NCBI GenBank assembly: GCA_016715065.1 | Contig: JADKBN010000006.1 | Location: 1 to 64,000 of the forward strand | Direction: 5' to 3' | DNA: 64,000 nt | Source: Fibrobacterota bacterium | GTDB lineage: Bacteria; Fibrobacterota; Fibrobacteria; UBA5070 | Program-made: the position numbers and the translations under genes | Part shown: piece by piece, positions 15,577 to 25,700 of the stretch | Position numbering within the stretch: the stretch's first letter is position 1 | Layout of the letters: each line of letters begins with the position of its first letter | The notes under the pieces: model-generated | What the model saw: the letters and a program-made list of their open reading frames with translations, nothing else | Told to the model about the DNA's origin: nothing | Databases searched by the model: none

Positions 15577-18500
15577 TTGTGTACATTAGGGGAGATGGCT
15601 CTTGCACCACTCCATGTCCATAGCTCGCACAGTCTGCTCCGGGGGATCCCCTCCGTCGCGGAGCTGGTTGCTTGCGCCAAGGCGCGGGGCTATCGGGCGC
15701 TGGCCCTGACGGATGTGCAGACCATGGCCGGGAGCATCCTGTTTCTGCAGGAGTGCCGCCGCCAGGGAATCCAGCCCATCCTGGGGTTGGAGCTCGCGGA
15801 TCCCCGCGATCCTTCCATGCGCCTGGTGCTTCTGGCTCGCAACGCCGCCGGGTATGGCGATCTTTGCGAATTGGCCACCTTCCGCAACCTGGGACGGCGC
15901 GGCGAAGACATCGAAGACCTCTTCGCGCGTCCGTTCCCGGATCTGTTCGCGCTGTGCCCGGATCCGGCCCTGCTCCAGCGCCTTTCTCGCACTCCCTTGC
16001 GCCAAAGCCTGTTTGGAGCCATCTGCCTGGCGGACGCCGCCTCCGCCTCCCGATCGCGCTCGGTGGAAGAGGTTTGCCTTCGCGAAGGCTTGGACTGCGC
16101 GGTGGCCCACGACACCTGGTTTTTGGAACCGTCGGACCACGCCTTGCACCGGCTTTTGCGGGCCATCGACGCCAACACCGACCTTTCCCGTCTGGCCCCC
16201 GGACAGGTGGCCCCGCCCGCCTCGTGGCTTCTGCCGCCGGATCGTTTGCAAGACCTGTATGGCAGGCATCCACAGGCCTTGCGCACCACCGAACGCATTG
16301 TCGATTCCTGTCGCGACGACCTATCTTCCTGTGGTTGGATTCTTCCCCATGTGGACGTCCCGGACGGCCACGATGACAATTCCTGGCTGGCCAAGATCGC
16401 TCAGGAAGGCTTGGAGCGCAACTACGGCGGGCGGCCCGGCTGGACCAAGGCGCTGGAACTGCAGGCCAAGGAGTTGGAAGTGATCCGCCGCACGGGTTAC
16501 GCCGGATATTTCCTGATGGTCCGCGAGATCCGCCAGGCCGCGGCCAACCGGTTCGGTGGTGGCTTCCGGCGCGGGCGCGAATGCTCCATCCTGCGCGGTT
16601 CGGCGGCCAACAGCCTCACGCTCTACAACCTGGATGCGTCGGATCTGGACCCGCTGCGCTACGGGCTCTATTTCGAGCGGTTCCTGAACGAAGATCGTTC
16701 GAGTCCGCCGGATGCCGATCTCGATTTCGGATGGGACGAGCGTCCACGCGTGCTGGAGTGGTTCTTCGAGACCTACGGCGAAGACCGCGTGTGCATTCTT
16801 TCCGCGACCCACCACTTCCGGCGCCGAGCCGCGTTTCGCGAGACAGCCAAGGTTTTGGGCTTTTCCCAGGAACAGGTCACGGAGGCTTTCCAGAGGTTGC
16901 GTCGTGCACCGCTGCGGCCCGGAGTCCATTGGCTGGAGCGTGTCCAAGAAGTGGATTCCAGCTTGGCGGAAGTGGCGCGCATGGCTTCGCGCGTGCAGGG
17001 GCGGCCGCATTTTCTGGGCCAGCATCCGGGCGGGGTTTTGGTCACCAACGACCCCATCTGGCGGCATGTGTCTTGCCAGCGCAGCGGCGGGGCCACCAAC
17101 CGCATCGTGAGCCAAGTGGACATGCACGGCGGGATCGACTTCCTGGGGCTGGTCAAGTTCGACATCTTGGGGAACGGGAGCTTGTCCGTGCTGCGCGACG
17201 CCCTGGAAATGCTGCGCGAGCAGGGCGGGGAAGATCCCGAGCTGTGGGATCTGGCCAAGGTGGAATCGGATCCGGAAGTCCGTCGCATGATGGAAGAAGG
17301 CGACACGCGCGGGGTGTTCTATATCGAATCCCCGGCGCAGCTTCGGCTCAACCAGAAGGCCAAGGCCTCCACGTTCGAAGAGATCGGCATCACTTCCAGC
17401 CTGGTGCGCCCGGCGGGCACCGCCTACGCGAAGCTTTTCGTGGAACGCCACCGCGCCGCCAAGGAAGGGCGTGCGGACTGGGACTGGCTCCACGCGAGCC
17501 TGGAAGGCATCCTTTCGGAAACCCACGACGTGTGCGTGTTCCAGGAAGACGTCACCCGCATCTGCGTGGAAGTCGCGGGGTTCTCCTTCGCCGAAGCCGA
17601 CCAGGTCCGCAAGATGATGAACAGCCTCCACGACGGCGTGCCGGCCAACTACGATCGCACCGCGCGGCGCTTCGTGGAAGGGTGCATGGCCCATCGCGGG
17701 CTGGACATGGCCCAAGCCCAGGAGCTCTGGAAGCGCGTGGACAGTTTCCGGGGGTTCTCCTTCTGCAAGAGCCATTCGCTCTCGTACGCGCAGTTGTCGT
17801 TCCGGTGCGCCTGGCTCAAGCGCCACCACCCGGCCCGCTTCTGGGCGGCGGTGGTGGGAAACGACCACGGCTTCTATCCCACCGCGGCCTATGTGGACGA
17901 AATCCGTCGTGCCAATATCCGTCTACTCGCTTGGGACATCAATGTCTCCCGCTGGCGCCACCAGGGCGGCGACGGCTGGATCCGCCCCGGGTTCCAGCAT
18001 GTGCGGGGCGTGCGCCGCGCGATGGTGGACATTTTGGAATCCGAACGGTCCCAAGGCGGTCCCTTCCGGGATCTTCCCGATTTCTGTCGGCGTGTTCCAG
18101 CGGGTCGCGCCGAGCTGGACGCCATGGCGCGCGTAGGTGCCTTCGATTCCTTTGGTTTGGCCCGTTCGCACGCCTTGGCCTGGATCGCCGAACTCGGCGC
18201 GGGGGCCCGCCGTCCGGACGCCCTGGACCTGTTCGCGCAGGAAGGACTGCCATCGCATCTGTTGTCCTTGCCGCGCGAAACCCCCGCCATGCGGGCGTTG
18301 GATGAACTTCGCCTGGCCGGATTTTCCGTGTCGGCGGATCCTTTGGAATCGCTTGGGCGCCTGGCGGGCAAGCTCGGTGCGGTGGCCAATGCGCGGCTGG
18401 GGGAGTTCGCCGGAAAATCGGTCAAGATCGTCGGGGTGCCGGTGGCCAGCCGGGTGCACCGGGTGCGTCGGACGGGGGAACCCATGCTGTTTCTGACGCT

Positions 18501-18666
18501 TTCCGACCAAAGCGGGATCGCCGACGCGATCCTGTGGCCCGAAGCCTACCGGAAGTTCCACTCCGTGGCGATCGGTGGGGGAGTGCTCGCCGTGCGCGGG
18601 AAAGTGATGGCTGAAGACGAAACATTCGCGCTGGACGCGGACCATGTGGAGGAGGTGAGAACATGA
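15577..18666 (+). CDS. dnaE2: Error-prone DNA polymerase III alpha subunit DnaE2
   Basis: 1029 residues, the usual length for DnaE2. The PHP domain is at the N-terminus (APLHVHSSHSLLRGIPSV). The polymerase core follows with ILRGSAANSLTLYNL, PDADLDFGWDERPRV (catalytic aspartates) and LVKFDILGNGSLSVLRD. A helix-hairpin-helix region comes next, then a C-terminal OB fold (GEPMLFLTLSDQSGIADAIL). The protein ends soon after the OB domain, as in DnaE2 rather than replicative DnaE. It performs translesion synthesis in an SOS mutasome with ImuB. TTG 15577 follows AGGTGAG at a good distance; ATG 15595 is the alternative but sits only 2 nt after AGGGG. The stop overlaps the imuB start (ATGA). Confidence 0.92.
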   Translation: MCTLGEMALAPLHVHSSHSLLRGIPSVAELVACAKARGYRALALTDVQTMAGSILFLQECRRQGIQPILGLELADPRDPSMRLVLLARNAAGYGDLCELATFRNLGRRGEDIEDLFARPFPDLFALCPDPALLQRLSRTPLRQSLFGAICLADAASASRSRSVEEVCLREGLDCAVAHDTWFLEPSDHALHRLLRAIDANTDLSRLAPGQVAPPASWLLPPDRLQDLYGRHPQALRTTERIVDSCRDDLSSCGWILPHVDVPDGHDDNSWLAKIAQEGLERNYGGRPGWTKALELQAKELEVIRRTGYAGYFLMVREIRQAAANRFGGGFRRGRECSILRGSAANSLTLYNLDASDLDPLRYGLYFERFLNEDRSSPPDADLDFGWDERPRVLEWFFETYGEDRVCILSATHHFRRRAAFRETAKVLGFSQEQVTEAFQRLRRAPLRPGVHWLERVQEVDSSLAEVARMASRVQGRPHFLGQHPGGVLVTNDPIWRHVSCQRSGGATNRIVSQVDMHGGIDFLGLVKFDILGNGSLSVLRDALEMLREQGGEDPELWDLAKVESDPEVRRMMEEGDTRGVFYIESPAQLRLNQKAKASTFEEIGITSSLVRPAGTAYAKLFVERHRAAKEGRADWDWLHASLEGILSETHDVCVFQEDVTRICVEVAGFSFAEADQVRKMMNSLHDGVPANYDRTARRFVEGCMAHRGLDMAQAQELWKRVDSFRGFSFCKSHSLSYAQLSFRCAWLKRHHPARFWAAVVGNDHGFYPTAAYVDEIRRANIRLLAWDINVSRWRHQGGDGWIRPGFQHVRGVRRAMVDILESERSQGGPFRDLPDFCRRVPAGRAELDAMARVGAFDSFGLARSHALAWIAELGAGARRPDALDLFAQEGLPSHLLSLPRETPAMRALDELRLAGFSVSADPLESLGRLAGKLGAVANARLGEFAGKSVKIVGVPVASRVHRVRRTGEPMLFLTLSDQSGIADAILWPEAYRKFHSVAIGGGVLAVRGKVMAEDETFALDADHVEEVRT

Positions 18667-19838
18667 ATCGCAACGGGAAAACGCGCCATGTGGCGCTTTG
18701 GGTGCCTGGGCTTTCTCTCCAGCTTCTGGAAGCGGAAAGGCCCGAACTTCGCGGAAGGGCCTGGGGCTTGGCTTCGCAGATGGGAGGTGCGCAGGCGCGA
18801 TTGGACGATTCCTCGCCGCGCGCCCGCGAGCTGGGTGTGCTTCCCGGGATGCGTCTGGCGGAGCTGCGCAGGCGTTTCCCGACTCTTCCGCTCCATCCTC
18901 CGCAGGCGCGCGGGATCGGTTCCTTTCGTCGGATTTTGTCGTCGTTGTGCGAGGCGCGCACGCCGGTCTGGGAATTGTCCGCCGATGGCGCGTTGTTGGA
19001 CCTGACCGGGACGGAGCATCTGTTCGGAGGGGATTGGAATCTTTGGGCCGCTCGCCTGCGCTCGGACCTGGAAACGGCCTGCGGGATCCGTGAGGTTCAT
19101 CTGGTGGTTTCGCAGCATCGCATGGTCGCGGAAATCCTGGCCCGTGCCGGAGAAGGTAGGCAGGGGATCGCGATCGTGGAATCGGGATCGGAAGGCGAAC
19201 GCCTTGGAGCCGTTCCTTTGGATGCGGTGCCTTGGGTTTCGCGTATCACCCGCGAGCGTCTCTCCAAATACGGGATTTCAACGTTGGACGACGTGCGCCG
19301 CCAAGCGCGTTCCTTCTTGAAATTGCATCTGGGAGCCGATGGCGAGCGTCTTTCCGCTTTGGCCATGGGGATCGATCCCGAGCCATCCCAGCGCACCAAG
19401 GCGCCATCGGCGGAAATGGTCCTGCCGCGCGACGAGAACGATCGCGAATTGATCCGTGCCGCGGTGCACCAACTGGCAGATCGTCTCGCCTTCACCCTGC
19501 GCGAGAGGTCGTTGGGTGCTCGCGAGATCTCGTTGCGCCTCGGGTGGTCGGATGGTCAAGAAATGTCTTCCTTCTCGCGGCCCATGGTCGCCGTGGAAGA
19601 TTTCCTTTCCTTGCGCGAGATCGCCTGGAAGCTGCTGGACCAGTTGGACGTGCGTCGGGTTTCGGTGAGGTCGCTGAAACTTTCCGCCACCCGCACCCAC
19701 GCCTGCACGGGGCAGGTGGATCTATTCACCACCCCCGACGCTCAACGTCAACGCGATTTGGGAGCGGCTTTGGATCGGGTGCGACAACGCCAGGGATTCT
19801 TCGCCGTGGAAAACGCCTTGGTCGCGCTTTCCGTGTGA
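18663..19838 (+). CDS. imuB: ImuB-type inactive Y-family polymerase
   Basis: 391 residues. A Y-family fold is recognisable by RARELGVLPGMRLAELRRRFP, LTGTEHLFGGDWNLWAARLR, GIREVHLVVSQHRMVAEILA and ITRERLSKYGISTLDDVRRQ. The usual first metal-binding strand (DxDxFFA) is replaced by VALWVPGLSLQLLE, and the S-x-DE motif is replaced by SADGALLDLTG, so the catalytic acids are missing. This is the hallmark of ImuB, which bridges the beta clamp and DnaE2. The C-terminus (residues about 330-391) has TGQVDLFTTPDAQRQRDL, possibly clamp-binding. Translation is coupled to dnaE2 by a 4-nt overlap. No imuA is seen nearby. Confidence 0.85.
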   Translation: MNRNGKTRHVALWVPGLSLQLLEAERPELRGRAWGLASQMGGAQARLDDSSPRARELGVLPGMRLAELRRRFPTLPLHPPQARGIGSFRRILSSLCEARTPVWELSADGALLDLTGTEHLFGGDWNLWAARLRSDLETACGIREVHLVVSQHRMVAEILARAGEGRQGIAIVESGSEGERLGAVPLDAVPWVSRITRERLSKYGISTLDDVRRQARSFLKLHLGADGERLSALAMGIDPEPSQRTKAPSAEMVLPRDENDRELIRAAVHQLADRLAFTLRERSLGAREISLRLGWSDGQEMSSFSRPMVAVEDFLSLREIAWKLLDQLDVRRVSVRSLKLSATRTHACTGQVDLFTTPDAQRQRDLGAALDRVRQRQGFFAVENALVALSV

Positions 19839-19848
19839 GAATCTGGCG

Positions 19849-20739
19849 TCAGGGATCGTAATCGAAGGGAACCCAGAAGGACGCACTGTCCTTCTGGATG
19901 GATTCGGGCATGGTCTCGCAAGCGTAGAGGGTCGCCAGGAACGTGCCCAGTCGTCCGATGTGCGTTGTGCAACCGTTGTTCCAAGCAGCGGCGAGGTCGG
20001 GAGCATGTCGCCGCAAGGCGACGGTGGAAGGGGCGAGATCCGTTCGCGGCCAGCCTTCCAGCACGTAGCGGACACCTGGAATGGGGGTGGGAAGCCACCC
20101 GAAATTTCCGGAAGGAGCTCCCATGGCACCACGGAAAGTGAGGCTATCGCCTTCCAGGGACCACAGGAACGCTTCGGCTTGTACCATCGTGTCGGCCCCG
20201 CGGATGATGCGGGTGGAGTGGCGTGGAGTTCCGGAAATGCGCAGGATGCTACGGAAATCGGCCAGGGCAAGTCCTGTGTCCGAGTTGTTGAGCTTCAGGT
20301 TGCGGGACTCCGAGAACATCACCTTGTTGATGGCGCCGCCACTGGTGGATCCGAACGTGTTGATGGGGTACTGGGCGGTGTCCAGGGAGATCGAGCGCCA
20401 GGAAACGCGTTGACGTAGTGGCAGGTTCTGGATGGAAACGGGTTTCTCCCAGGCCTCGACCAAGTAGGTGCCTGCGTCTGGAGGCAGGAAGAGGACCCCG
20501 GCGGAATCGAACAGGATCCCTTGGGAAAGAAGCGTTGCGGAGTCAACGGTGGATTCTTCCACGCTCCAAAGGTGGCCCTGGCGTATGGCGGGCTGCCGTG
20601 CGGCTGGGTCGGTCGAGCTGATGGAAGGAGCTTCCACAAAAATGCGGATGGGGCTGGGTAGATCCGTTCCGCCCCCGGATTGGGGGTTGGCGCAGCCAAC
20701 CAGGAATGCGAGTGGAAGGAGCCACCTCAGTTCAGGCAT
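19849..20739 (-). CDS. Predicted lipoprotein, partner of TIGR02147 gene
   Basis: 296 residues from ATG 20739. LLPLAFLVGC at the N-terminus is a lipobox with cysteine at about residue 16, followed by a low-complexity linker (NPQSGGGTDLP). The rest is beta-rich with no recognised domain (GTYLVEAWEKPVSIQNLPLR, SGGAINKVMFSESRNLKLNN, GVRYVLEGWPRTDLAPST) and ends in ASFWVPFDYDP. The start overlaps the 3' end of the TIGR02147 gene by 8 nt, so the pair is co-translated. Such lipoproteins beside TIGR02147 genes are, as I recall, a recurring arrangement in Fibrobacter. Function unknown. Confidence 0.7.
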   Translation of the reverse strand: MPELRWLLPLAFLVGCANPQSGGGTDLPSPIRIFVEAPSISSTDPAARQPAIRQGHLWSVEESTVDSATLLSQGILFDSAGVLFLPPDAGTYLVEAWEKPVSIQNLPLRQRVSWRSISLDTAQYPINTFGSTSGGAINKVMFSESRNLKLNNSDTGLALADFRSILRISGTPRHSTRIIRGADTMVQAEAFLWSLEGDSLTFRGAMGAPSGNFGWLPTPIPGVRYVLEGWPRTDLAPSTVALRRHAPDLAAAWNNGCTTHIGRLGTFLATLYACETMPESIQKDSASFWVPFDYDP

Positions 20740-21616
20740 GGTGGGAACGATACCTTTCGAAGCTCTCGCTGAGGGGGAAGAGCTGGAAATTGACCTGGAC
20801 GACCTGGTCGGCGGGTGCATCGTCTGTGGCGGTTTCTGCCAACAACTCCCGCCGGGTCCGATCCAAGATCTCCCGGATCCGGGAAAGGTGCTTGCGACTG
20901 ACCGACAAGGTGACGGCGGCGATGTGGGTATCCGGGCTTTCCGGGTCCGACAAGCGATCCTGGGCCAGAAGAATCATCTGGCGCTTGAGGGTTTTGATGA
21001 CCTGCGGATCGACATCGCCGGGAGTCAGCCGGGGAAAGGCGTACTGCCATTTTCCGTCGACCATGCGCAGCAGATCCAGACGCTCCAGCAAGGAAAGCGA
21101 TGCGGCGACCTCTTCGGTTTTGGCGGCAGGCCGCAGGAATCCCGCGATCTGGGCTGGGTCCGTGTAGCCGGTGACCACGGCCGCCTCGCGAATGGCCATG
21201 TGGATCCAGTGCGCGAAATACTCCGCTTGCCGACCACCCACACGTTCCACCGAGCGGGCGGCTTGGAGCCGCAGGAGATCGGAAAGGAGGTCGCGGCGCT
21301 TGTCCAGATGGGTTTCCTGGCCGTAGCGCACCAGGATCTTGAAGTAGAGGGCCGCGTCTCCGGCGATCCCGAGGGCTCCGACGCACTTGTCTGAAGAGTC
21401 TTCCGACAAGTTTCTGCGTCCTTGGATGACTTCGGAAAGGAATGCATGCGACGCGAAGCCCGCTTTGCGAGCGAAGGTCCGGTAGGAGAATGCCTTGGAA
21501 AGGGTTCGCTTGACCTCGAACCACTCGCGAAGGAAATCGCGGTGGTCCAGGAAAGCGAACACCTCCGGCAGACCCGAAGCTGGTTCCTGGACAGGTCGTG
21601 GCGTATTCTTGTTCAT
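20732..21616 (-). CDS. TIGR02147 family protein (DUF4423), putative regulator
   Basis: 294 residues from ATG 21616. It shows the family pattern: EVFAFLDHRDFLREWFEVKR at about residue 20, AFSYRTFARKAGFASHAFLSEVIQGRRNL (helix-turn-helix-like), ALYFKILVRYGQ, GDVDPQVIKTLKRQMILLAQ, and a C-terminal sensor-like half with HIAAVTLSVSRKHLSRIREI and VVQVNFQLFPLSE. TIGR02147 was defined as a large paralogous family of Fibrobacter succinogenes. The N-terminal region looks DNA-binding, and the C-terminal part overlaps DUF4423. It is probably a transcriptional regulator of the adjacent lipoprotein or of itself; that role is inference. A strong lineage marker. Confidence 0.8.
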   Translation of the reverse strand: MNKNTPRPVQEPASGLPEVFAFLDHRDFLREWFEVKRTLSKAFSYRTFARKAGFASHAFLSEVIQGRRNLSEDSSDKCVGALGIAGDAALYFKILVRYGQETHLDKRRDLLSDLLRLQAARSVERVGGRQAEYFAHWIHMAIREAAVVTGYTDPAQIAGFLRPAAKTEEVAASLSLLERLDLLRMVDGKWQYAFPRLTPGDVDPQVIKTLKRQMILLAQDRLSDPESPDTHIAAVTLSVSRKHLSRIREILDRTRRELLAETATDDAPADQVVQVNFQLFPLSESFERYRSHHA

Positions 21617-21889
21617 CCTACAAAGCAAGTTAGCGCCAAGGGCCTTTCGGAACCTCAACGTGAAGCGACCTTTTCAGGAATGCGTACTCGGCGAAGGAAC
21701 GGGCATCTGGACTCCATCAGGGTACGGAATGTCCAGCGAGGGGCGACATGCCCTGCAGAGCTGGGAGCTTGAATGCAACTTTATTGAGCAAGCCGGTCGT
21801 CACGAGGTTTTCGCGAGCGTTTCACGATCGTCAGGCAGAGCCTCGAGTCCCTTCTTCAGTCATCGGTTCAATACGGTAGAGAGGTCAGG

Positions 21890-22687
21890 ATGTCCATGGA
21901 TTTCCCAGTCGTGATCTTCGGTGTCGGCAACATGGGAGCGGCGATCGCTCGTTGCCTGCGCAGAGCCCACCCCAACGCAGTGATTTGGGGAGTGGATGCC
22001 GACCAGGCGAAGATCGCTGCTTTGGAAGCCGAGGGAGTGCTTGTGGCGGCCAAGTCGGATTGGCGGCTGGAAGACGGAATCGTGGTGTTGTCTGTCAAGC
22101 CTCAGATCCTCGATGCGGTCGCCAAGGGGCTCCAGGAACGACTTGGGAAGGGTTCCACAGTGCTGAGCATTCTCGCTGGCGTTCCTTTGGCTCGCCTACG
22201 GGCAGCCTTTGGCGCCCAGCAGGTGGTGCGGACCATGCCCAATCTGGCTTTGACGGTAGGAGCGGGGGCGACCGCGATCGCCACGGATGGCTTGTCCGAA
22301 CAGATTCTGGCCAAGATTCGGGGGCTGTTGGCCCCCACTGGTGAGGTGGTGGAAGTCACGGAATCCCAAATGGACGCGGTCACAGGGCTTTCCGGAAGTG
22401 GACCCGCCTATGTGCTGAAATTTTTGATGTCCCTGGAAGAGGGAGGCGTTTTGGCAGGACTGCCACGTCCAGTGGCTCACCGCTTGGCTGTGGCGACGGT
22501 GGCCGGAACGGTTCAGCTGGCGCAGGAGACCGGCGCCGAGTGGGATGCGCTGCGGGGACAGGTGACCTCACCAGGAGGAACGACCATCCACGGTCTCCGG
22601 GCTTTGGAGGAGGGGGGCTTTACCGCCTCCGTGATGGGTGCAGTTTGGGCTGCAACCGAAAGATCGAAAGAACTTGGGCGTTCTTGA
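21890..22687 (+). CDS. proC: Pyrroline-5-carboxylate reductase
   Basis: 265 residues, normal for ProC. The N-terminal Rossmann motif is VVIFGVGNMGAAIARCL. It continues with VLSVKPQILDAVAKGL, VVRTMPNLALTVGAGATAI and the family signature GSGPAYVLKFLMSLEEGGVL, and ends with QVTSPGGTTIHGLRALEEGGF. Catalyses NAD(P)H-dependent reduction of 1-pyrroline-5-carboxylate to L-proline, the last step of proline synthesis, in the cytoplasm. ATG 21890 follows AGAGAGGTCAGG. Single gene; the 273 bp upstream hold no feature I can name. Confidence 0.95.
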   Translation: MSMDFPVVIFGVGNMGAAIARCLRRAHPNAVIWGVDADQAKIAALEAEGVLVAAKSDWRLEDGIVVLSVKPQILDAVAKGLQERLGKGSTVLSILAGVPLARLRAAFGAQQVVRTMPNLALTVGAGATAIATDGLSEQILAKIRGLLAPTGEVVEVTESQMDAVTGLSGSGPAYVLKFLMSLEEGGVLAGLPRPVAHRLAVATVAGTVQLAQETGAEWDALRGQVTSPGGTTIHGLRALEEGGFTASVMGAVWAATERSKELGRS

Positions 22688-22776
22688 TTCGGTGCGATCA
22701 AGGAATCGCCCTGCGGAATCGCCCAATTTACGGATAAGTTTGCCATTGTCGGAAACTACGGAGTCCAGGAGCAAGA

Positions 22777-25700
22777 ATGAGAATCAAACTCAGCGATAAG
22801 ATGATCAAGAGTGGAAGGCTGTCCGTCATCGGACTGGCTACCCTGCTCCTGGCTCTTCCATCGCAAGCTGCGATTGTTCCCTGTGCTGCCAGTGACGTGG
22901 CCACGTTGCAAGCCTGCATCAACACCGCTCCCGCTTTGCAGGCTGCGGCTGGACAAACACCTTCCAACGACACGATCCAGATCACGGTCGCTCCGGGAAC
23001 CTACACTGGTTCCCAAATTCGCATCAACAACCGCAAGAATGTGTGGTTGGTAGGCAACACGACGGGAGCGGAATCCGCTCGCCCAAGGATCTTGTATCAA
23101 GACACGCTTCACAAGTACACCGATACCGTCGCTTCGTTCCGCAACGACACCTCGATCAGCAACGTCTATGGGCAGAACAATGGTGCTGTCTGGATTCACA
23201 AATCAGCCAATGTCCGGCTTGAGGGGCTGATCATTGATGGCAACAGTGCGCTTAGCGCTGCATCGAATCGCATCTACGCGTATCCAGCGACCTTAGGAAA
23301 AGGGGCTACGGTAGAAGTGCGTGGAAATGTTGGTGTGAATATTGTGATGTCACGCGATGTCCAGCTTCGCTACATCTCTGTCACCAATGCATGGTATGGA
23401 ATCTCTGTCCTTTCGCCGAATCTGGGTGGCGCCTATTCCTTCCCGGATCCCAATGACCCAAAATCGGAAGTCATCGCAACCTTGCCGACTTCTCAGGCCG
23501 GTAAATACGGGAATCATTTGATCGAGCGTTGTCGGATTTACGACAACGTCACCGGACTTTTTTTCTGGCGTGATTGGGACCTCAATAGTGTTGTGAGAAA
23601 CAACTTGTTCTGGGGAAATTATCTCCGTCATTGGTCTGATCCCAAGTACGATGGGGCGAATTATATCACGAACCTGAAGGCAATAGACAATGTTCCGTGG
23701 TTCAATCTTCCTGGATACAAGAGGAAGACGGATAACCTGAAATGGACAACGGTTGGTGGCGCAATTTATACCACAGACGTGGCTTTGACCCCATACCGAA
23801 TCCACAACAATACGTTCTACAACAATTCGACAACATTCGGTGCCCACTACAAGGCGGGGACCCAACACTTGTTCTACAACAACTTGATTGGCCGACCGTA
23901 TCAGTTCTTCCGCTCCGCGTCGGCTCTTTCTGGTGCAGTTACTCAGACGGAACGACAGACGGAGATGCTCCAGTATTTTTCGGAGCACCAAAGGGCCAAT
24001 CGAGTGGTTGGGCAGGATGGAGTCCCCTCGGCTGCGCAGCGCTTGGAACCACTGCATATATGGAACAATGATTCGGCGAATTTGCGTTTGTTCCGAATGC
24101 GCATGATCAAAACTCCCAATGCCAATTGGCCCCAAGGTCGCAGCTGGAGCAATGATCCCGGGACCTGTGATTCGTTGCCCATGACTTGGGTACCTGATAC
24201 CGCAACCGGTGCGACAACTCTTCAGACCCTTTCGGATACCGGAGGAGTGGTCAAGTGGATTCGCAACAACATGTGGGCAGGAACTGTCCCGGATATCGAA
24301 GATGGAAAAACGGCCGATGGAGATTGGTCGCCACCCTATCTGCCCAGGGGGATTCGTCGCTATTTGGCGCCTGGCGTGGATTCCGTTTTCCGGGATGTTT
24401 CCACATTTGATGTTCGTTGGACTCTTGGCTTTCCAGTGGATACCACTGGTCCCGGCACAGCAAAATGGCTGGCACCTTTGGCCACTGAACAACTTCGGAT
24501 CCGCACCGGCGGTTGGACCAGCTACGAAGGATCAGGGCCAGGCTCGATTCCTGTGGGTGCATTGGATGCTTCCGGTGCATGGGCCGCTCCCGTCAAACGT
24601 CTTATCCTGAAGGACACCTTGATTGAATCCGTCAAAAATGGATTGGTCAAATTTAATATGAACGTGTCCGGAGATGGAATTCAGAATTCTGATATCGTCA
24701 GTCTCAAAGTATATTCCGCCAAATTTTACAATGATATCCCTGTAGCGGATACAATTTTCAACCAGGGAATTCTGCCTGGGAATACAAAGGTTTCTACAAG
24801 GCCAAATTCCATTTTATCGAGTCGTGTTTGGCCCACACAATATGATTTTGTGAGTACTGACTGGAATCGTACGCTGTACAGTGTGGATGACACATTGACG
24901 ACGAGCAAGCTTCGCCCGAATCATAGCTTTATCGGTGCAATCTCCGATCCTAGCAAATGGCTTGCTGATACCAACCTCTACGCTCGCGCGGAAGTTGTCT
25001 TGGTGGCGCAATTGGCAGATGGATCCACCATCTATTCCAATCCTGGCGTATTCATGTTCTCGCGCCCTCGCTTCCAGTTCGATGTGAAGGTCACAGACTT
25101 GGCCGGCAATGAACTTCCCAAAGATGTGGACGGAATCTCCCGCCTTGTCACAGCACGGCAACCTCTGATTGTGACGGTGCGCGCCAAGAACATCGCCAAG
25201 CTGCCAGTAGACTACAAGGGTTACGCGAACATGCAGCTCGGTGATGCTGGTTTGCTTCATGGAGCCGGCGACAATTTGCAGAAATTGGATTTGGGAGTCT
25301 ACAGCCCCATCCACCCCAATGACATCGTTCAATCTCGCTTGCTGAAAAACGACTCCGTGGTGGATACGATGAGGGTCGAGGCGTCCACGTATTTGGCGAC
25401 CGCGGTCAATGGCACCCTGATCTACCGCGCTGTTTTCTGGGGTCAAAACGACAGCCTTCTTCCCTACTTCCTCGAAGGGCGCTCGGATCCGCTCAAGGTG
25501 GTTTCCGGTTCCATCTATCAAGTCACGATTGACTCCGTTTATCGGGACAGCACGCTGCTGTTTGCGCCAAGCGTGGCCATCAAGACCTATCTCAACGACA
25601 GCGCAAATGGCCGTCGCGACACTTTGTTGACGGACGGAAAGTCAACCAGCGACAACCTGGGCTACGCCGATCGCAACGAGCGATTGAGATTGATCCTGCA

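Noticed and set aside
22756..23199. Minus-strand frame overlapping the start of the giant surface protein gene
   Set aside because: No domain or start signal; it overlaps the signal peptide and first beta-helix rungs, which are clearly coding on the plus strand.
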